Shown: piece after piece, positions 40,653 through 53,792 of the stretch
Numbering within the stretch: position 1 is the stretch's first letter
Layout of the letters: every line of letters begins with the position of its first letter
Source: Onchocerca volvulus
Taxonomy: Eukaryota; Nematoda; Chromadorea; Rhabditida; Onchocercidae
DNA length: 64,000 bases
Direction: 5' to 3'
Assembly: GCA_000499405.2 (NCBI GenBank)
Contig: HG738138.1
Coordinates: 10,104,888 to 10,168,887, forward strand
Position numbers and translations under genes: made by a program
Notes under the pieces: model-generated
Told to the model about the DNA's origin: nothing
What the model saw: only the letters and a program-made list of their open reading frames with translations
Databases searched by the model: none

Positions 40653-41386
40653 AAAACTTATTTTTACAATTAAAGAATACCCCCAACAATTTTGCTATTT
40701 CAAATAAAGCATTTGCAAATCATTGGCTACTCAAATATTTTTGTCAAACTAAAAACTATCTTTAATTCCATTACGATTGCGTAGTACAAATACTGGCAGA
40801 AAGTTCAGCTGGAAATATAAGCAAAGTTCATTTAAAAATAACATTTGACAATGCACAATGCAAGAAAAAGCGATTTCAATTTATTTCATTCGTCAAAATG
40901 TACAAAATTGCCAAAAAAATTATAAGAAATGGAACATGTAGGAAAACAGCAAATAAAATGTTGATACCTTTCATACAAATTACATAAAAAACTTTCGATA
41001 TCTCCATCAGGAATCACATAAATACATTCGATATATCACTTCCTGTTCATGGCAATCAAATTCCGGTATGAAATTTACTTTCACAATTGATGAGAATCCT
41101 TCCGATAATTTCGGTTCCTCAATAATGGCATTCATAAATACTGGTTACTCCAATTATTACGGAACGATTTTCTATTTTAACTTACATTGAAATCCATATC
41201 AACAAATGGAAAGAAAATCAACTTGCTATGCATCTTTGTCGGCATTTTCCCAAATAGAAAGCGTTATATCTCAGCATCTCAGAAAATAAACCTTTTTCCT
41301 TTTCGAGGAATAGAAATTTATCTACCAGAATGAAAGCAAGTTAACTACCAAAAGACTCCTCACTGATCGAAATTGACAATAAAGAA

Positions 41387-44300
41387 CTAAAATCGTACTT
41401 CAAACTTTTTTTTGTAACCATTAAGAACCATTCGACCAATTTCAATATGTTTTTCATCGGTATCAACAATAACACGATATTTGCAATTATGTGCAGCTTG
41501 TTCCAAAGTACAGTTGAATAAAAAGCACCGTAAAGTAGCTTCAAATGATTTGGCAAGATTGATATACCGTTTCCTGAAGTTAAACAAAATAATAAATTGC
41601 ACATAATGATCTGTCACAATATAGCTCTATTTTAAATATGCTTATCATAGACCTGTCTAAGACCAAGAATTTTATAATTTCCATTTAATACCAATCAGCT
41701 ACTTAGTAGTAGTATCCATTTCATTAATTTGTCAATAATTTCAAATACTTATCATCCAAAATTCTGCGATATTGTTACACAAGTAGAAAAAGAAACAAAA
41801 ATTAGGAAGATGAAACCTTGATTCTCTGTCAACATTAGTATTGTCAACAATAATACTTTGTTCGCGTTTCAGAAAAATTTTTGCATTCTCAACACATTTC
41901 TGCCAAGTTTTCAATGTGTCTCGACTCACTATACCATATCCATGTTCTGTAGCTAATTTGCGAGCAAGACTACTTTTACCACATCCAGGATAGCCAACGA
42001 ATATGAGCACTTCCAAACCATCACCTGGTATTGGAGTATTTTCTAAAATTATGCATGTGTGTTCGGAAAAATCAAAATTCTAGATTATAGCAACATAACA
42101 GCGTAACTTACAATTTTAAAAAAAAGTGTAGAAATGAATAACATAACAGCAACTATCAAAATATCAATGAAACTGTTATTTATGCAGCCAAATCATCTCT
42201 AATGTCAATTTCTGTTGAAGCATCCATGGTACAATTTCTATTATTACCAAATAAAAAAATGTCTCGGCTTATATAATCTTTAACTAAGGAATAACCTAGA
42301 AAAAAAGGGCGAACCTGGCTCAAACAAGCTGATTTTCTCATCCAGCAAGGATGACGGTGAAAAAGACGGCAATGTATAATCTTCAACTTCCATCTGCTTC
42401 AAGAAATATTGTTCTGGTGTGAAAAACTTAATACCAAAATTCAAAGCAAATAAACGGTCAGCAGCTGAGTGATCTTTTTTTCCACGAATCTTCAAATAAA
42501 TTGAATATAATTCAATAAGTTTCATTCATAAATTTTTAATAGTTCATGGTATTATTTGATGAAAACTGAACACAATACGATTAACATATAAAAAAATGAA
42601 GAATTACTTATACGATGAGTTCAAAAATAAACGATACAGAAAATAATGGAGAAGTAGAGAAATTATAAAATAATCGAGAAAAAAAAAAAACAAACAAACA
42701 TTTGTCTGTATGCGACCCGCAGCATCACCAACATAAAATGATAACTGTCGATTGATCGAAATGCCGCCATTTCCATGATTTTCAAAATAATTCCACATAC
42801 CAATATATGGTTTGCGGTATCGCAGTGTTCCCAGAGAAACGAATACCTAAACAAAATGTACTGAACTTTGGCACTACGTTTGCCATCAGCACTGTGAAGT
42901 ATGATGATTTCCATAGAGTACAAAGTTCTGGTATTGCGAGTGTTGGGAATGTTTTTTTTTTTCTTTTCATAAATTGACTAGAACTGAGACTAGAAAAATA
43001 TCCATAATTTGCAACAGCCCCTATTTCTGTCATATTTTAACATTTAACACCAGAAAATGTAAAGAATAGATTATTTGCAAGAAACCGAATCAAAAAAAAA
43101 AAAAAACCGTCAGCATTAATAAGCGAAGCTATTAAGAATGCTATGTTAACAAGATCAACGAAGCTAGAGCTGGAAAATGTAGTGATAATTTCAAGCTTAC
43201 AATTTTTGTTTTCCCTTTTTTTTTTTTCATATTTCCGAGATGGACTACTGAAAAAAACTCAAGCGCAATAAAAGCTATGCTGATAAAACCATCCACATCT
43301 TGTAATGTCTTCATGATTGATTAGGAGCAGAATATGAAAACGCAAGTTAAAATTCGCTGAACAAAAAAAAAGAAAAAAGAAACTACTAAAATATGTTGAT
43401 TCTTTAACTGTAAAAATACGCAGTCTGTATGTTCTATTACGGTAATGTTAGACAATTTGTTTAAATCTACAAACCAGTATTTCTTAACTCCAATAATTAT
43501 AACACATGATAACGACATATCATCGAATTTAAGCTATTCTAATATCAACATTGGAATACTCACGTTGCAAGATAAATAAAAACAATATTTAGTCTTCTGC
43601 AGATGAAACAGTGGGTTCGTAAAATTTGATTACTATATTCTTAAAGAGATACCTGAATGGGAAGATTAATTTGCTGACATACTTTTTCCATTTTTCTGCA
43701 GAAGGCATCACGATCTTGAGAGCCGGTCTATAAATAAGAAACTAGAATCTGTATTAAAATTACAACAAAAGTCCTACAGTACTTTGAATTCTGCATCAGT
43801 GAAGCATCATTAATTATGTTATTTTTCTTTTGTTGCACAGCAGTTCACAATAATATCATCTCGGTAAGTTCGAGAAACTTTAAGCGTATGCATTCTGCCC
43901 TATTTATGAATAAAATTAAAATGAATTACTTACCTGTATACTTCGTTGATTTGTAAAGATTACCACTTTGAAATTTCTTCCGACAATTTCGGTCAATGTT
44001 TGTGGTACGGAATCGCAGAAAAACTTCCAGTCATATTCATTTTCAGGAAACGTTTTGCCTGATTTCGTTACTACCACGGTACCATCTTGAGTAAAATCAT
44101 ATTAAAGAGATTCATTTATGTTTCATAAATCTTGCCATAATAAGGAACAAAGTGTGAAACACTATTTGTTTTACATAAACATTAACTTTTAAAATAAAAT
44201 CTTGAAATAAATCAAACAGCTGATATTAGACAAAAATCTCGATATACATTTTCCTTTATGCAGTGAGTCTAATTTGCCAAAAAATCGGCTGTATATATAA

Positions 44301-44948
44301 TTTAAGCAGTAATGCGTATATAAAAAATATTGCAATCACAAGGTATATTTATTCGCAAAGATCCTCAATCCAACAACACTCACAAATTTGCCGTTTCAAA
44401 TATTAGGCCTTTTCTCTTTTCAATCAAGTAAAATAAATGATTCAAATCTAATCGTCTTTTCCAGCGCTTTTTTAAAATTTTGGGGAATTAATAAAGAAAA
44501 CTAAAGCTAATTATTATGCAACTTGCTAAAGGACCATCAATGAAAAACTGCAGTATATCTCTCAAAAAAAAGTATATTAAAGCGGCTATCTTTCCCTCCT
44601 GATACTTATATACTTCGCATTAGTAAATTAGTATTAGTATTTAAAAATAGAACCAACCAAAATCAAAAGCTGCTACATCTGCACAATGATTAATATCACC
44701 GAAATCAAGAATCATAAGATCTATGCCAACACTACGCCATCGAGCGCACTTCTTATTTTCGCCATCCTTTCGATCTGAAATTCGAAATGTGATATCATAG
44801 TTAACAAAACTGTAATAGTGTACATTACTTGAAGGCAAAAAAGAATTACACAATATCAACAGAGTTCATTTTCCTTTAATTAATATTTCAGACCTTTTTT
44901 GTTACCAGTTGACCAATCATGCATAGTTTTACAGGGACGTTTAATCAT
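41387..44948 (-). CDS. pnkp: bifunctional polynucleotide phosphatase/kinase, 8 exons, about 377 aa
   Basis: PNKP restores ligatable DNA ends by removing 3' phosphates and phosphorylating 5' hydroxyls. Exons: 44948-44894, 44774-44658, 44085-43934, 43727-43653, 42846-42700, 42489-42315, 42042-41817 and 41573-41387. The phosphatase has the DxDGT nucleophile motif (FDFDGTVV, Asp56/Asp58), a TNQ motif (VIFTNQRSIQ), RKPYIGMWNYF and FYVGDAAGR. The kinase has a Walker A loop GYPGCGKS (257-264), SRDTLKTWQKC and IIVDNTNVDRESR, then CTLEQAAHN. There is no FHA domain, unlike vertebrate PNKP; only 18 residues come from exon 1. The end is uncertain: reading through gives KKKFEVRF stop, but GAA|GTACGA could be a donor to a short last exon with the usual C-terminal tail (a candidate is near 41230-41180). 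Confidence 0.88.
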
Positions 44949-45191
44949 TATTAGTACCTATTGTCCCAAAAAACCTGTTTTTGGAAATCGCCCACGTCTC
45001 AGATTCACACCAGAGAACATCAACCTGACTGTCGACAACAACAAACTGGATAGCTCCGCACGGCTACCATTTATCCTAAAATGTGAAGCTCACCAGCCAT
45101 GAAATACCCATATAGCAGCAGAAACGATGATAAGCGAGATAAGTGGGCTGTGCGGGAGGGAAGAGGGCAAAGGGCAGAAAGGTCAATATGC

Positions 45192-45440
45192 ATGAGATAT
45201 TTGTTATGTATAATAGTAATGTCATTTAACGGTGGAGCCTTAACACTTGTTTTCTTATTTCAATTTCCCGTCAATGTAAAGTTCAGCTACTGCGAAATTA
45301 TTACAACTGAACAAATGACAGGGTTAAATTTTTCTGATAGCGAAAAATTTATTGAAATTTGTAAACTGAATTTAATATGTCCAATTCAGGAAAATAATTT
45401 GAAATTACAACACCATTGCTGTCTAGATTGTTTTAAGTAA
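45192..45440 (+). CDS. candidate small secreted cysteine-rich protein
   Basis: Starting at the internal ATG, the product begins MRYLLCIIVMSFNGGALTLV, a plausible signal peptide, and continues with a mature region of about 50 residues carrying six cysteines (SYCEII, EICKLNLICP, HHCCLDCFK). An upstream in-frame ATG at 45099 would add a basic, non-signal extension. The frame stops just before an A-run, and an AA|GTAAAA site there could be a donor. It is divergent from the PNKP gene. No family recognised; a toxin-like or antimicrobial fold is not claimed. Confidence 0.3.
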   Translation: MRYLLCIIVMSFNGGALTLVFLFQFPVNVKFSYCEIITTEQMTGLNFSDSEKFIEICKLNLICPIQENNLKLQHHCCLDCFK

Positions 45441-47171
45441 AAAAAAAAAAAAAGAAAAAAACAGCTGATGAATTCTTTTTTTCCGGTGAGTTACCTGTCT
45501 TTCAGCAGGAGTTAGAGAAATTTCTTTCAATTGCAGTAGTTTAATTTTACATATTTATAAGTAATGAGAGACTATCCAAATACTTTCTGTCAGTGAAGAC
45601 TGAATTGTGTGTGTCGCTCTGGAATTGAATGAAAACAGATACCAATTCAGTCAGGATGTGTCATCTACAAAACCATGTGGAGAAAAGGATCATCCTTCAT
45701 GATATTACAAGCTTCGTCGCTATAAATTATGACTTCACTATAAATTTGAAGGGAAAAAAAAGAACTCTGATCTTCCCAGTAGATTAAACGCTTCAAACTA
45801 TAGTGTTATATTTTATCATTTCATTATTATCATCTTTCGTTTTTCTCGCAAATAAAGGTGTCAATCATATTTTTAATTGAAAAGAGCGATTTTGTGCGGT
45901 TGACACAATGATGCAGATATTTCATTAACAAATTTTTCTATTTATTAGGTGGCAATTTTGGAATTCGTCTTGTTTGTCACCAGCATATAGTTTGCATTAC
46001 TGATCTAATTAAATGATAAAACTTCAGTAAGGAATATTTTTCGCTTAAAAATAACAGAAATCCCAATGGCCGAAAATTCTGCAACTTGCTAGGATCAGCA
46101 TTGCTTGCATCAGTAAGCTTAGCTTGCCGTTTAACAGCAATACTATTTTAAGCCAACTCTACAGTAACAAAATTCTTTTATTCCACTTGTATTTAGGTAT
46201 TAAATGAAACGAATTCATCAGCTAAGCAAGCAGTTATAATTGGAAATTTAATTATATATCTAATTGAATATATCATCAACTAAGACTAGAGGTCTCTGGA
46301 CTTATCGGCCGATTATGTTACATACGTTACATGATTTGTCTTTTCAATGGTTTTTTTTTTAAACTTATTTGAAGCTTGTAGTAAACTGTGCAAGCATCTC
46401 ACACCACAACGATGTATTTTTTCGGATTTTATAAGAGATCTAGAGAAATATATTAAATAATTATTCAATCAACATATAACATCAAAAATTCAGATCTAAT
46501 AACAGTTAAGAAGATTAAACTTGGAGATAAAAAGAAGATATATGATGACAAGTTTATAATTGGGAACTGTGCCTTCAAAGCTTTGATTCCAACTCTTCCT
46601 AATGATTGCAAAGTTTTCTATTCATTCCTATTAAGAATTTATGAACTTTCGCTGAAAGGTCATACTTCTCCTCATTCACTTCTATGACAAGTGTATCTAT
46701 CGAAAGTCTTAGAGCTGTTTAAATTTAACATTCACTTTGCAGCCCAACTGTTATAATTTCTGCTAATTTCAGGGCGTCGACAGCAACAATCAGCCAACTT
46801 CCATCTTTACTATCCTTTCCACATCTTTTTCGATCTTTGACAAAAGTTTGCTGAAAATTCACTTTAAGTTTAACTATTAGCGATGAAGCGGTTGGCTTTG
46901 GTTTAATTTCCACCTATACCTATGCTCGCTACATTAATACCTCGCTTTATGATATCTACAAGTACTCGAAAAATTCGGTATTTATATTAAAAAAAACTTT
47001 AAATTTCTGCCAGAGGACAATCAATTTTTATCTACAATTAAAAAAGATCCTTCAAAAAGGATTTAAAAAAAAACTTTATAAAGGTGAAAAATCTTTGTGA
47101 ATAACATTTGAAATTTCATAGTTCTTTAAGGTTAGAAATAGGTCGAATGAAACTTGTTTGAGACTTCTGAA
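45441..47171. other. intergenic with one orphan minus-strand exon
   Basis: Mostly AT-rich. At 46911-46725 on the minus strand, after a CATAG/TATAG acceptor, 61 codons read VEIKPKPTASSLIVKLKVNF, FVKDRKRCGKDSKDGSWL and AVDALKLAEIITVGLQSEC stop. This looks like a terminal exon, but no upstream exon could be tied to it and there is no ATG. Confidence 0.3.
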
Positions 47172-47812
47172 ATGTTTTCTAAAATAATAATTTGTTTATT
47201 ATTGAACTTTGTCGCTTTTTTTCAGCTTGCTTTTATTAAGCTCAAAAGGAAGCATTCCGTGGTAAAAATCTCAAATTTGAATGAATTTATAATAAGTGAG
47301 AGTAAATCTTTTATGGGAGGTGATTTGAGAATGAGATGGTTAAGACGAAGCAAAACTTTCTCTAAACTGAAAGCCAAATTTTATTAACGATCATCCAAAA
47401 TAGCTATAAAATTAAATAAACTAGTGTGAATATTAGATAAATGTTAATGCAAATGCTAAATTTATTTGAACATTTTAATGTTAATTAAGTATTTATATTT
47501 GCAGTGAAATTCTTCCGTATCAACAAGCTTTAGGTGGAAATGTGCATGTTTGTAAGTTCCATTGTTTTTATTAACATTCTCTGTTCATTATTTTGAATGT
47601 CACACTAACTGATGGACAACTAAATTTTCAACATAAATTAAAATGTTGTTAAATTTGTCAAATCATTTAGAAATCTTTTCGGAGAGGTCAAGATGTATTA
47701 TAAGAAGCTACGTTGAAAAAGAAGCTTTATTCATTATTTTTGTTCTTTCATTCCAGCTGCAAATATTTTCCGTATGTTTTTGTTTCCTCCTGATATTTCA
47801 CCAAGTCTTTAG
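47172..47812 (+). CDS. candidate small secreted protein, 3 exons, 89 aa
   Basis: Exon 1 (47172-47338) starts MFSKIIICLLLNFVAFFQLA, a good signal peptide, and ends at TG|GTTAAG. Exon 2 (47505-47551) follows TTTGCAG, reads EILPYQQALGGNVHV and ends at a strong GTAAGT donor. Exon 3 (47757-47812) follows ATTCCAG and reads ANIFRMFLFPPDISPSL stop. All three phases agree, which supports a gene, but the exon 1 donor is weak, the product is unknown and the sequence is very AT-rich. Confidence 0.33.
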
Positions 47813-49110
47813 AAAATTCTCAAAAGGCGTTCTTTAGAAATGTGAAAATCAGTTGATTAACATTTATCATTTGAAGTTAGGAAGTATTCATATATTGTTA
47901 TAATAAGGAAGGAAAATATAAAAATTTTAAATAAATTTGAGTTCCCTAAAGAACGATTGTAATAATATGAATGATATTGACGGATAGTTTTCCATAGCAT
48001 CGTAGTCCTTGAATCTTTTTCACATGGAATTATTTTTCATAAATAAGCAAATCTAATTACGTGAAATGACATAAGAAGTGTTTCCTTGACCATCTTCAAA
48101 TTTTGTTTTAAATTTATAACCTTCGCTTGAATATATACAACTAGAAATACCACAATTTACCTCGCTTTATAGTGATATGTTTTGCATACTGTCCATATAT
48201 ATCAGTTCATTTCAGCTTATGAAGAATGGTTATGAAGAATGATCTATTTAACATTTTTGCAAAATGCTTCAGCAGCCAGTAGTTTTCGCTGCGATATGTA
48301 TGAAGCCCTTTATAAGTACTAGTCGTAAAATGTTCATATAGCCATAATATCTGTTCAAGTTCAGAAAAGGCTAGAATAAATAATAGTGAACTGCCTAAAT
48401 CAAGAATTTTTTATTCCAAATTCTCTTAAAAAAAGAAATACAATTATCGGGAAACTTCTTTTTCCCTTATTGTGTTTTACCAGGTTATCTAAAATAAGAT
48501 TATTTTATTTGCTTTTAATTTTGAGATCAAAATTACTTATCATTAACCTTTATATTTTGAACGCTGAAATCTCTAAATAAAATTTTATCAGCTTTTATTT
48601 TGTGTGAAGTTTTAGATAAATATCTCTACATAAAAGATTTGAAAACTTGCTGCATTTTTCATAATATTAGCAAATTACTACATTTTTGATGACGAAAAAA
48701 ACTTGAAGTATTCTTATGCTAACTATAAACCGAATAACTGGTATAATTGGAGCAATTTTCCACCAGTTTATATTTCATCACTATCAATCCTTCGAAATGT
48801 TCCAATACTATGATTCTCTCAAAATTATTTCAAACTAACATAAAAAATAAATTTTTGCTTCCCTAAAATTGACTAAATATTAATTCAATAGGCGCTATTT
48901 TCATCTTGTGCCAAGTTGCGAAGTGTTCTTGAATATCCATCCATAAACTTCATTATATTGAATTTCAGTATTAGTTATCTACCGAAAATATTTATATCAC
49001 TAGCTAATTCAACACTAACACTTTCGTATTTTCCAGAAATTCAGAACTAATTAGACACAATTATACTGAGAAGTCTTATGGTTTCGGCATTGCTGTGACA
49101 GGCAATCACA
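47813..49110. other. intergenic, upstream of the ZP-domain gene
   Basis: Nothing coding is supported. A short tandem copy of TTATGAAGAATGG occurs at about 48218-48243. The last 25 bases end in TGTGACAG, a possible trans-splice acceptor nine bases before the ATG at 49111. Confidence 0.35.
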
Positions 49111-52100
49111 ATGGCTATGGATCGAAAACACATCTCTATCAATATTATCATTTATATCTATATTATTATAGTATGCAGTTATTCGTCACCTTCGTTTGTG
49201 ATTCAAATTTTTATTAGATTTTTCTATTTATAATTTTTTTTTCACATTTAGATAAGCAGCGTCATTTGCAAACTCATATTTCATAAAAGCGATAAAGTTA
49301 GAGGGAAGACATATCACATGTCGATGATCAAAATTATCAACAAGAATGTTGTTTTGAAAAAGTCCCTGTCGGCATGTCCTATTATTGCAGCTTATCTTTT
49401 AAATCTTATTTTTTCTTCCTAGAAATGTCAATTTGCAGGTATATAGAGTATCCGGTAATACGATCGATAATGGAGTTAAGGGTTAATTTTGTTTTAATAT
49501 TCCTACCGATAAATGAAAAACGTTGAAAAAATTTAAAGTGCTGAAAAATTTTTATGAGATATAAAATAGCTAGAAATATTAGCAGTTAGATCATGAACTA
49601 GTTAATAAGTAATGTCTCCAGAAATTTCTGCTTACAAAACTGATTCAGGTCTGAAATAATCCCATTACTGAACATTTTTATATATTTAAAGTTTTCAACA
49701 AAAAAAAAATATAAATCTTTTTTCAGATGAATCGTTGTAGTCATTTGCAGGTGAGCCAATATTAGAATGTGCAGCAGATAGTATGTCTATCAATTTTATG
49801 ACAGAAAAAGAATTTGAAGGACATGTTTATGTGAAAGGTCACTATGATAACAGTTTATGCCGCACCGATGCCACTCTCAAGAAAAATGTTAATTTTACTG
49901 TACCGTTCTCCCTTTGTGATGTACGAAGACAGCGTTCGGTTTGTCATTCGATTCTCAAATTCAAAATTTCAAAACTTATTGCAACAAAAAAAAAATAAAA
50001 AATAAGAAATAAAAAAAATAAATATAATGTTTTATTTTTTATGGATAAAGAGAGAAAACCGATTATATCAATTAATCTATAATAATTTAGAAAGAAATGA
50101 ATGCAATTAACAATTTTTTTTAAGCTCAATTAGTTGTATAAATTGTTCGCCGTCTTTTCAGTCAATAAATTGCATTTTCAGAGTAATCCACGAGGTCTAT
50201 ATGTATGTATGACTGTCATCATTACTTTTCATCCGGTATTTTCTTTAGTATTTTAAAATTTGAAAATTATTTTAATTGTAACTAATATGTTGACTGAAAA
50301 CATTAATTTCCCTCTCTTGTTGCAGATGTTTATTACTAAAATTGATAAATCGTATCATGTAAAATGCTTTTACATGGAAACAGATCGTACTGTGACAGCA
50401 CGTCTTGATGTTAGGTTAATTTATGAATTCTTTTTTCCTTTAAAAAAATTAAGAAAATAGATTTTTAATGATATTCAATAAAACTAAGTTGGGAAAAAAT
50501 AAATATGTTGAACATAAGCACCAACATTCTTTAGTTTAAATAGTGAACAACAAAGGAAGATTGTTGTAATGATTGGTGATGATAAGCATCATGTGAAAGC
50601 GTTCACCAATCGTAATAATACAGTGGATGGTTTTGAGTAAGTTACAGTTATTTCTATTAACAGAAAAAAATGCAGGTTTAGTTTATTATATAATTCATAA
50701 TAATCGATAATCTCTAAGCAATGTATTTAAAGTAACTTGATAGCTTCAAAATCATAACCATGAAATATTCATGAAGATGTTTGCTTCTTTGAGGCTTCAA
50801 TTCTATATCGCTTTATAAGAAGAATTAATTTAAGTTATTATAATAATAATTGGTCTTTTTTTTTTTTTTTTTTTGGAGGTGGGAGAAAATCGAAGCAACT
50901 GATTCTCTCCCACTTTGAGATATTTCGATCAGATTAATTAAATTCTAATACAAGATAAATGAAAATTAGCAAGTTATTATTATGATAAAAATTATCAGAA
51001 GCGACACATTTTCAAATGGAGTGATTACACAACATATAGCTCTTCCAACTTGTCGATATCAAGTTCTTATGGACGGGCCACATGGTCGTCCTGTAAAATA
51101 TACAACTGTCGGAGAACAGGTTTATCATCAATGGTCATGTGCGGATGAAGATGGAAGAGTTCCAGGTCAAATCTTCTGTAATCTAAATGCTAATCTCTCG
51201 TTTTCTTTTATTTCATCACCGTTATGCCAGATATTTTTCGAAAGAACTTTTGAACTGAAAAGATTAAGGGATGATCTATCTTCTTTTCCTTGAACTAACT
51301 GCATTTGAAATCGTCATTTTTTGGTTATTGCAGAAACAAATTTGTATTGCACTACAGTTCATTCATGTGTTGCCAAAGAAGAAAATGGAAAAGAGGTTCA
51401 ATTGTTGGACGAGAATGGCTGTGCTGTTGACAAATATCTGTTGAATAATTTAGTTTATACATCTGATTTGACAGGTGGACAAGTGTCTCAGGTAGCAGCA
51501 ATTTCTTTTGATCTCGCTTATTTCGGAAATTTAGCTTTGCATATCGTTAGCAGAGGGAGGAAAAAAGAGAAATAGAATATATTAGAAAGTAGCAGTTATT
51601 TTAAGCTAAAATAAGATTTATTCATGAAGAAATCTATGGTCGAACTTTATTGAATCTGTTCCTTTTTCTCTTTTCGAATGGTCCTTGATGCTAAGAACTA
51701 TTGAAGTCATAAACTATAACTGGATCTTTTATCATCAGTGATCATTCATTTAATGTATGCCAATTCGCTAAATATTTTTTTACTATCATTTTTTACAAAT
51801 TTTTTTTTGTCTATAATAAATATTTCAGTCACGATTTTTTTCAGGTATTTAAATTCGCAGATCAATCATCGCTATACTTTCATTGTCAAATACGCCTCTC
51901 ATTGAGACGTGGAAGTTGTAAGGTCTATTTTATGATTATTTTTGCATGAAATAACCAAAATTCCGAAAATTGAGAATTTCGAAAATATTTGTTCAATTGT
52001 TTATCATTGAAAGAAATTCAATATACGAGAAATCGTTACAGAGAACAAGCGACGATTGTTCAGCTGGATCGGCACGAGGTAAAAGGGAACTATCTATTTC

Positions 52101-52563
52101 TTCTCAACAAAGTGACATCGACGAAGCAGTGGTTGATGTGTTTTCACAACTGATGACAGTGTTTGATATCGACGATCCAATAAGTACTTCATCATTCTTT
52201 TTCTGTGTTTCGCATTTCGATAAGTGTCACCGATGATGTATGCTGAGCATTGAATCAGATTCCTCCCTTTTCATTTATATTGAATCAACCAAAAGACACA
52301 TTCCAAAATTACGGTTATTTTATTTTACTTATGTCTAGTCTAAGGGAATTCTAGAAATAGTCTGCTAATAAACTATAGTTGCAGATACTGATTCACTGAA
52401 ACGATTTGAAGCGAAAGAGCTGAAACACATAACTCTTTGTTTGACACCGGTGTCGTTCAGCATTCTGTTGGCAATTTTCACCACAGAGTTACTTATTTCA
52501 ACTTTATCAATTACCGTCCTCTATCGAAGAACCTGCTATAAACAAGAATATTGTACAGAATGA
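49111..52563 (+). CDS. ZP-domain (cuticlin-like) type I membrane protein, 11 exons, 416 aa
   Basis: ZP proteins polymerise into apical extracellular matrix such as worm cuticle; members include CUTL, DYF-7, NOAH and LET-653. Exons: 49111-49170, 49439-49481, 49751-49938, 50182-50235, 50326-50414, 50544-50636, 50999-51165, 51334-51491, 51845-51922, 52042-52183 and 52385-52563; all phases agree. A signal sequence ([18 protein letters not shown]) is followed by the ZP domain, about 35-310: [86 protein letters not shown] and [20 protein letters not shown] furin-type site ARGKR (321-325) would release the ectodomain. One transmembrane helix (about 372-398) and a short cytosolic tail with [10 protein letters not shown] follow. 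No PAN or EGF modules are seen. The first exon is the least certain. Confidence 0.88.
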
Positions 52564-52842
52564 TGAACAAACCCAGATAATTAACATCTGATTATGTTTT
52601 TATCAAGTTCATTTCCACTCATTTATATCCATCCATTTATTCCTTTTAAATCCATTTGTGGTCTTCAGACATTCAGGTTATTCTTTTTTCTCTTTTTTCC
52701 ACATTAGGTTTAGAAAATAACAATGTTGAAAGTCAGAGAAAAAGAATGAGGCATATTGCTTCGTTGAATTTTAAACTTTGTTAACGAGTTAGGCTATATA
52801 GCTCTTAAATATCGGTCTACTGCGTAATTGACGAGCAGACAT

Positions 52843-52848
52843 AATAAA
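52843..52848 (+). terminator. polyadenylation signal for the ZP-domain gene
   Basis: AATAAA about 280 bp after the TGA at 52561-52563; the interval has no other exon on the plus strand. Confidence 0.4.
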
Positions 52849-53792
52849 GTAGAAATCATAATCAAAGTAGTTCGATCTTTAATAATTCTTACTTGCTTGA
52901 CAATACATAAAATTATGTATAAAAGTAGCCAATGGTGGCTGACTGATAACAATGACAATGATCAATGATTTATAATATTTTTATTTTGTCGCAAGATACG
53001 CTATGTCGTCGTTCCGATGGCGAAATTGGATTTCTTGATATCTCACTTATTGTTTTTGTCATTTGAGTACGGTAATTTTTGCTGTTAAATTGCAAGTAGC
53101 AAAAAAACACTGCCGAACATTTCTTTTCACCTCCGTTTTCTATATGAATTATCAAAATTTATATTAGAGATTTAGCCCTTATCATTTCCTTGAGTTCATC
53201 TCCACTGAAGAAAAAATTACTATGTTAATTCATTTTTTAATTGAAGTATATTATAAAATTTAATACAATCTAATTCAATGTGAAAACTACATTGAAATGG
53301 GTTATATTGAATAAAATAATATCATCAATTTAAATAACATCATTATTGTCGTCAAAAAAATAGTTAGTATTTTCAGTATTATTATGAAATTTTGATCTAA
53401 AGTAAAAACGGAAAGGTCTCGCATAATCTTCATATGCAATAAGAATAAAAGAAATTCTGCCTACTATTCCATGTTTATTTGTATTTTTGTTTATTACCCG
53501 CAAAAATAGATGATATTTCAGACTTTATTATGATAAGTGCTTAATACGTGGATTAAAATTTCAAGCAAGAAATTATCTGGAATGATTAAGAAAGAGTTTA
53601 CTGATTCATTATGTTTACGAGAAATCATTCATAGCATGGCGTTTATTAAAAACTCTCAAAAGAACGTAAATATTAACCCGACCATCATTTGAAGAAAAAG
53701 ATAAGACTACTTTTTAAGATGGAAATATTTAGATAAAAATATTGATAATTAGATTATAACAATCGTAGAAGAATATTAACAATTAAATTAAA
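52849..53792. other. intergenic with a minus-strand exon-like segment
   Basis: Around 53077-52970 on the minus strand, after a TTTAACAG acceptor, the frame reads NYRTQMTKTISEISRN and PISPSERRHSVSCDKIKIL stop. It could be an alternative last exon of the coiled-coil gene upstream, but it needs incoming phase 2 while that gene's exon 9 ends in phase 0. The rest is AT-rich and empty. Confidence 0.25.
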
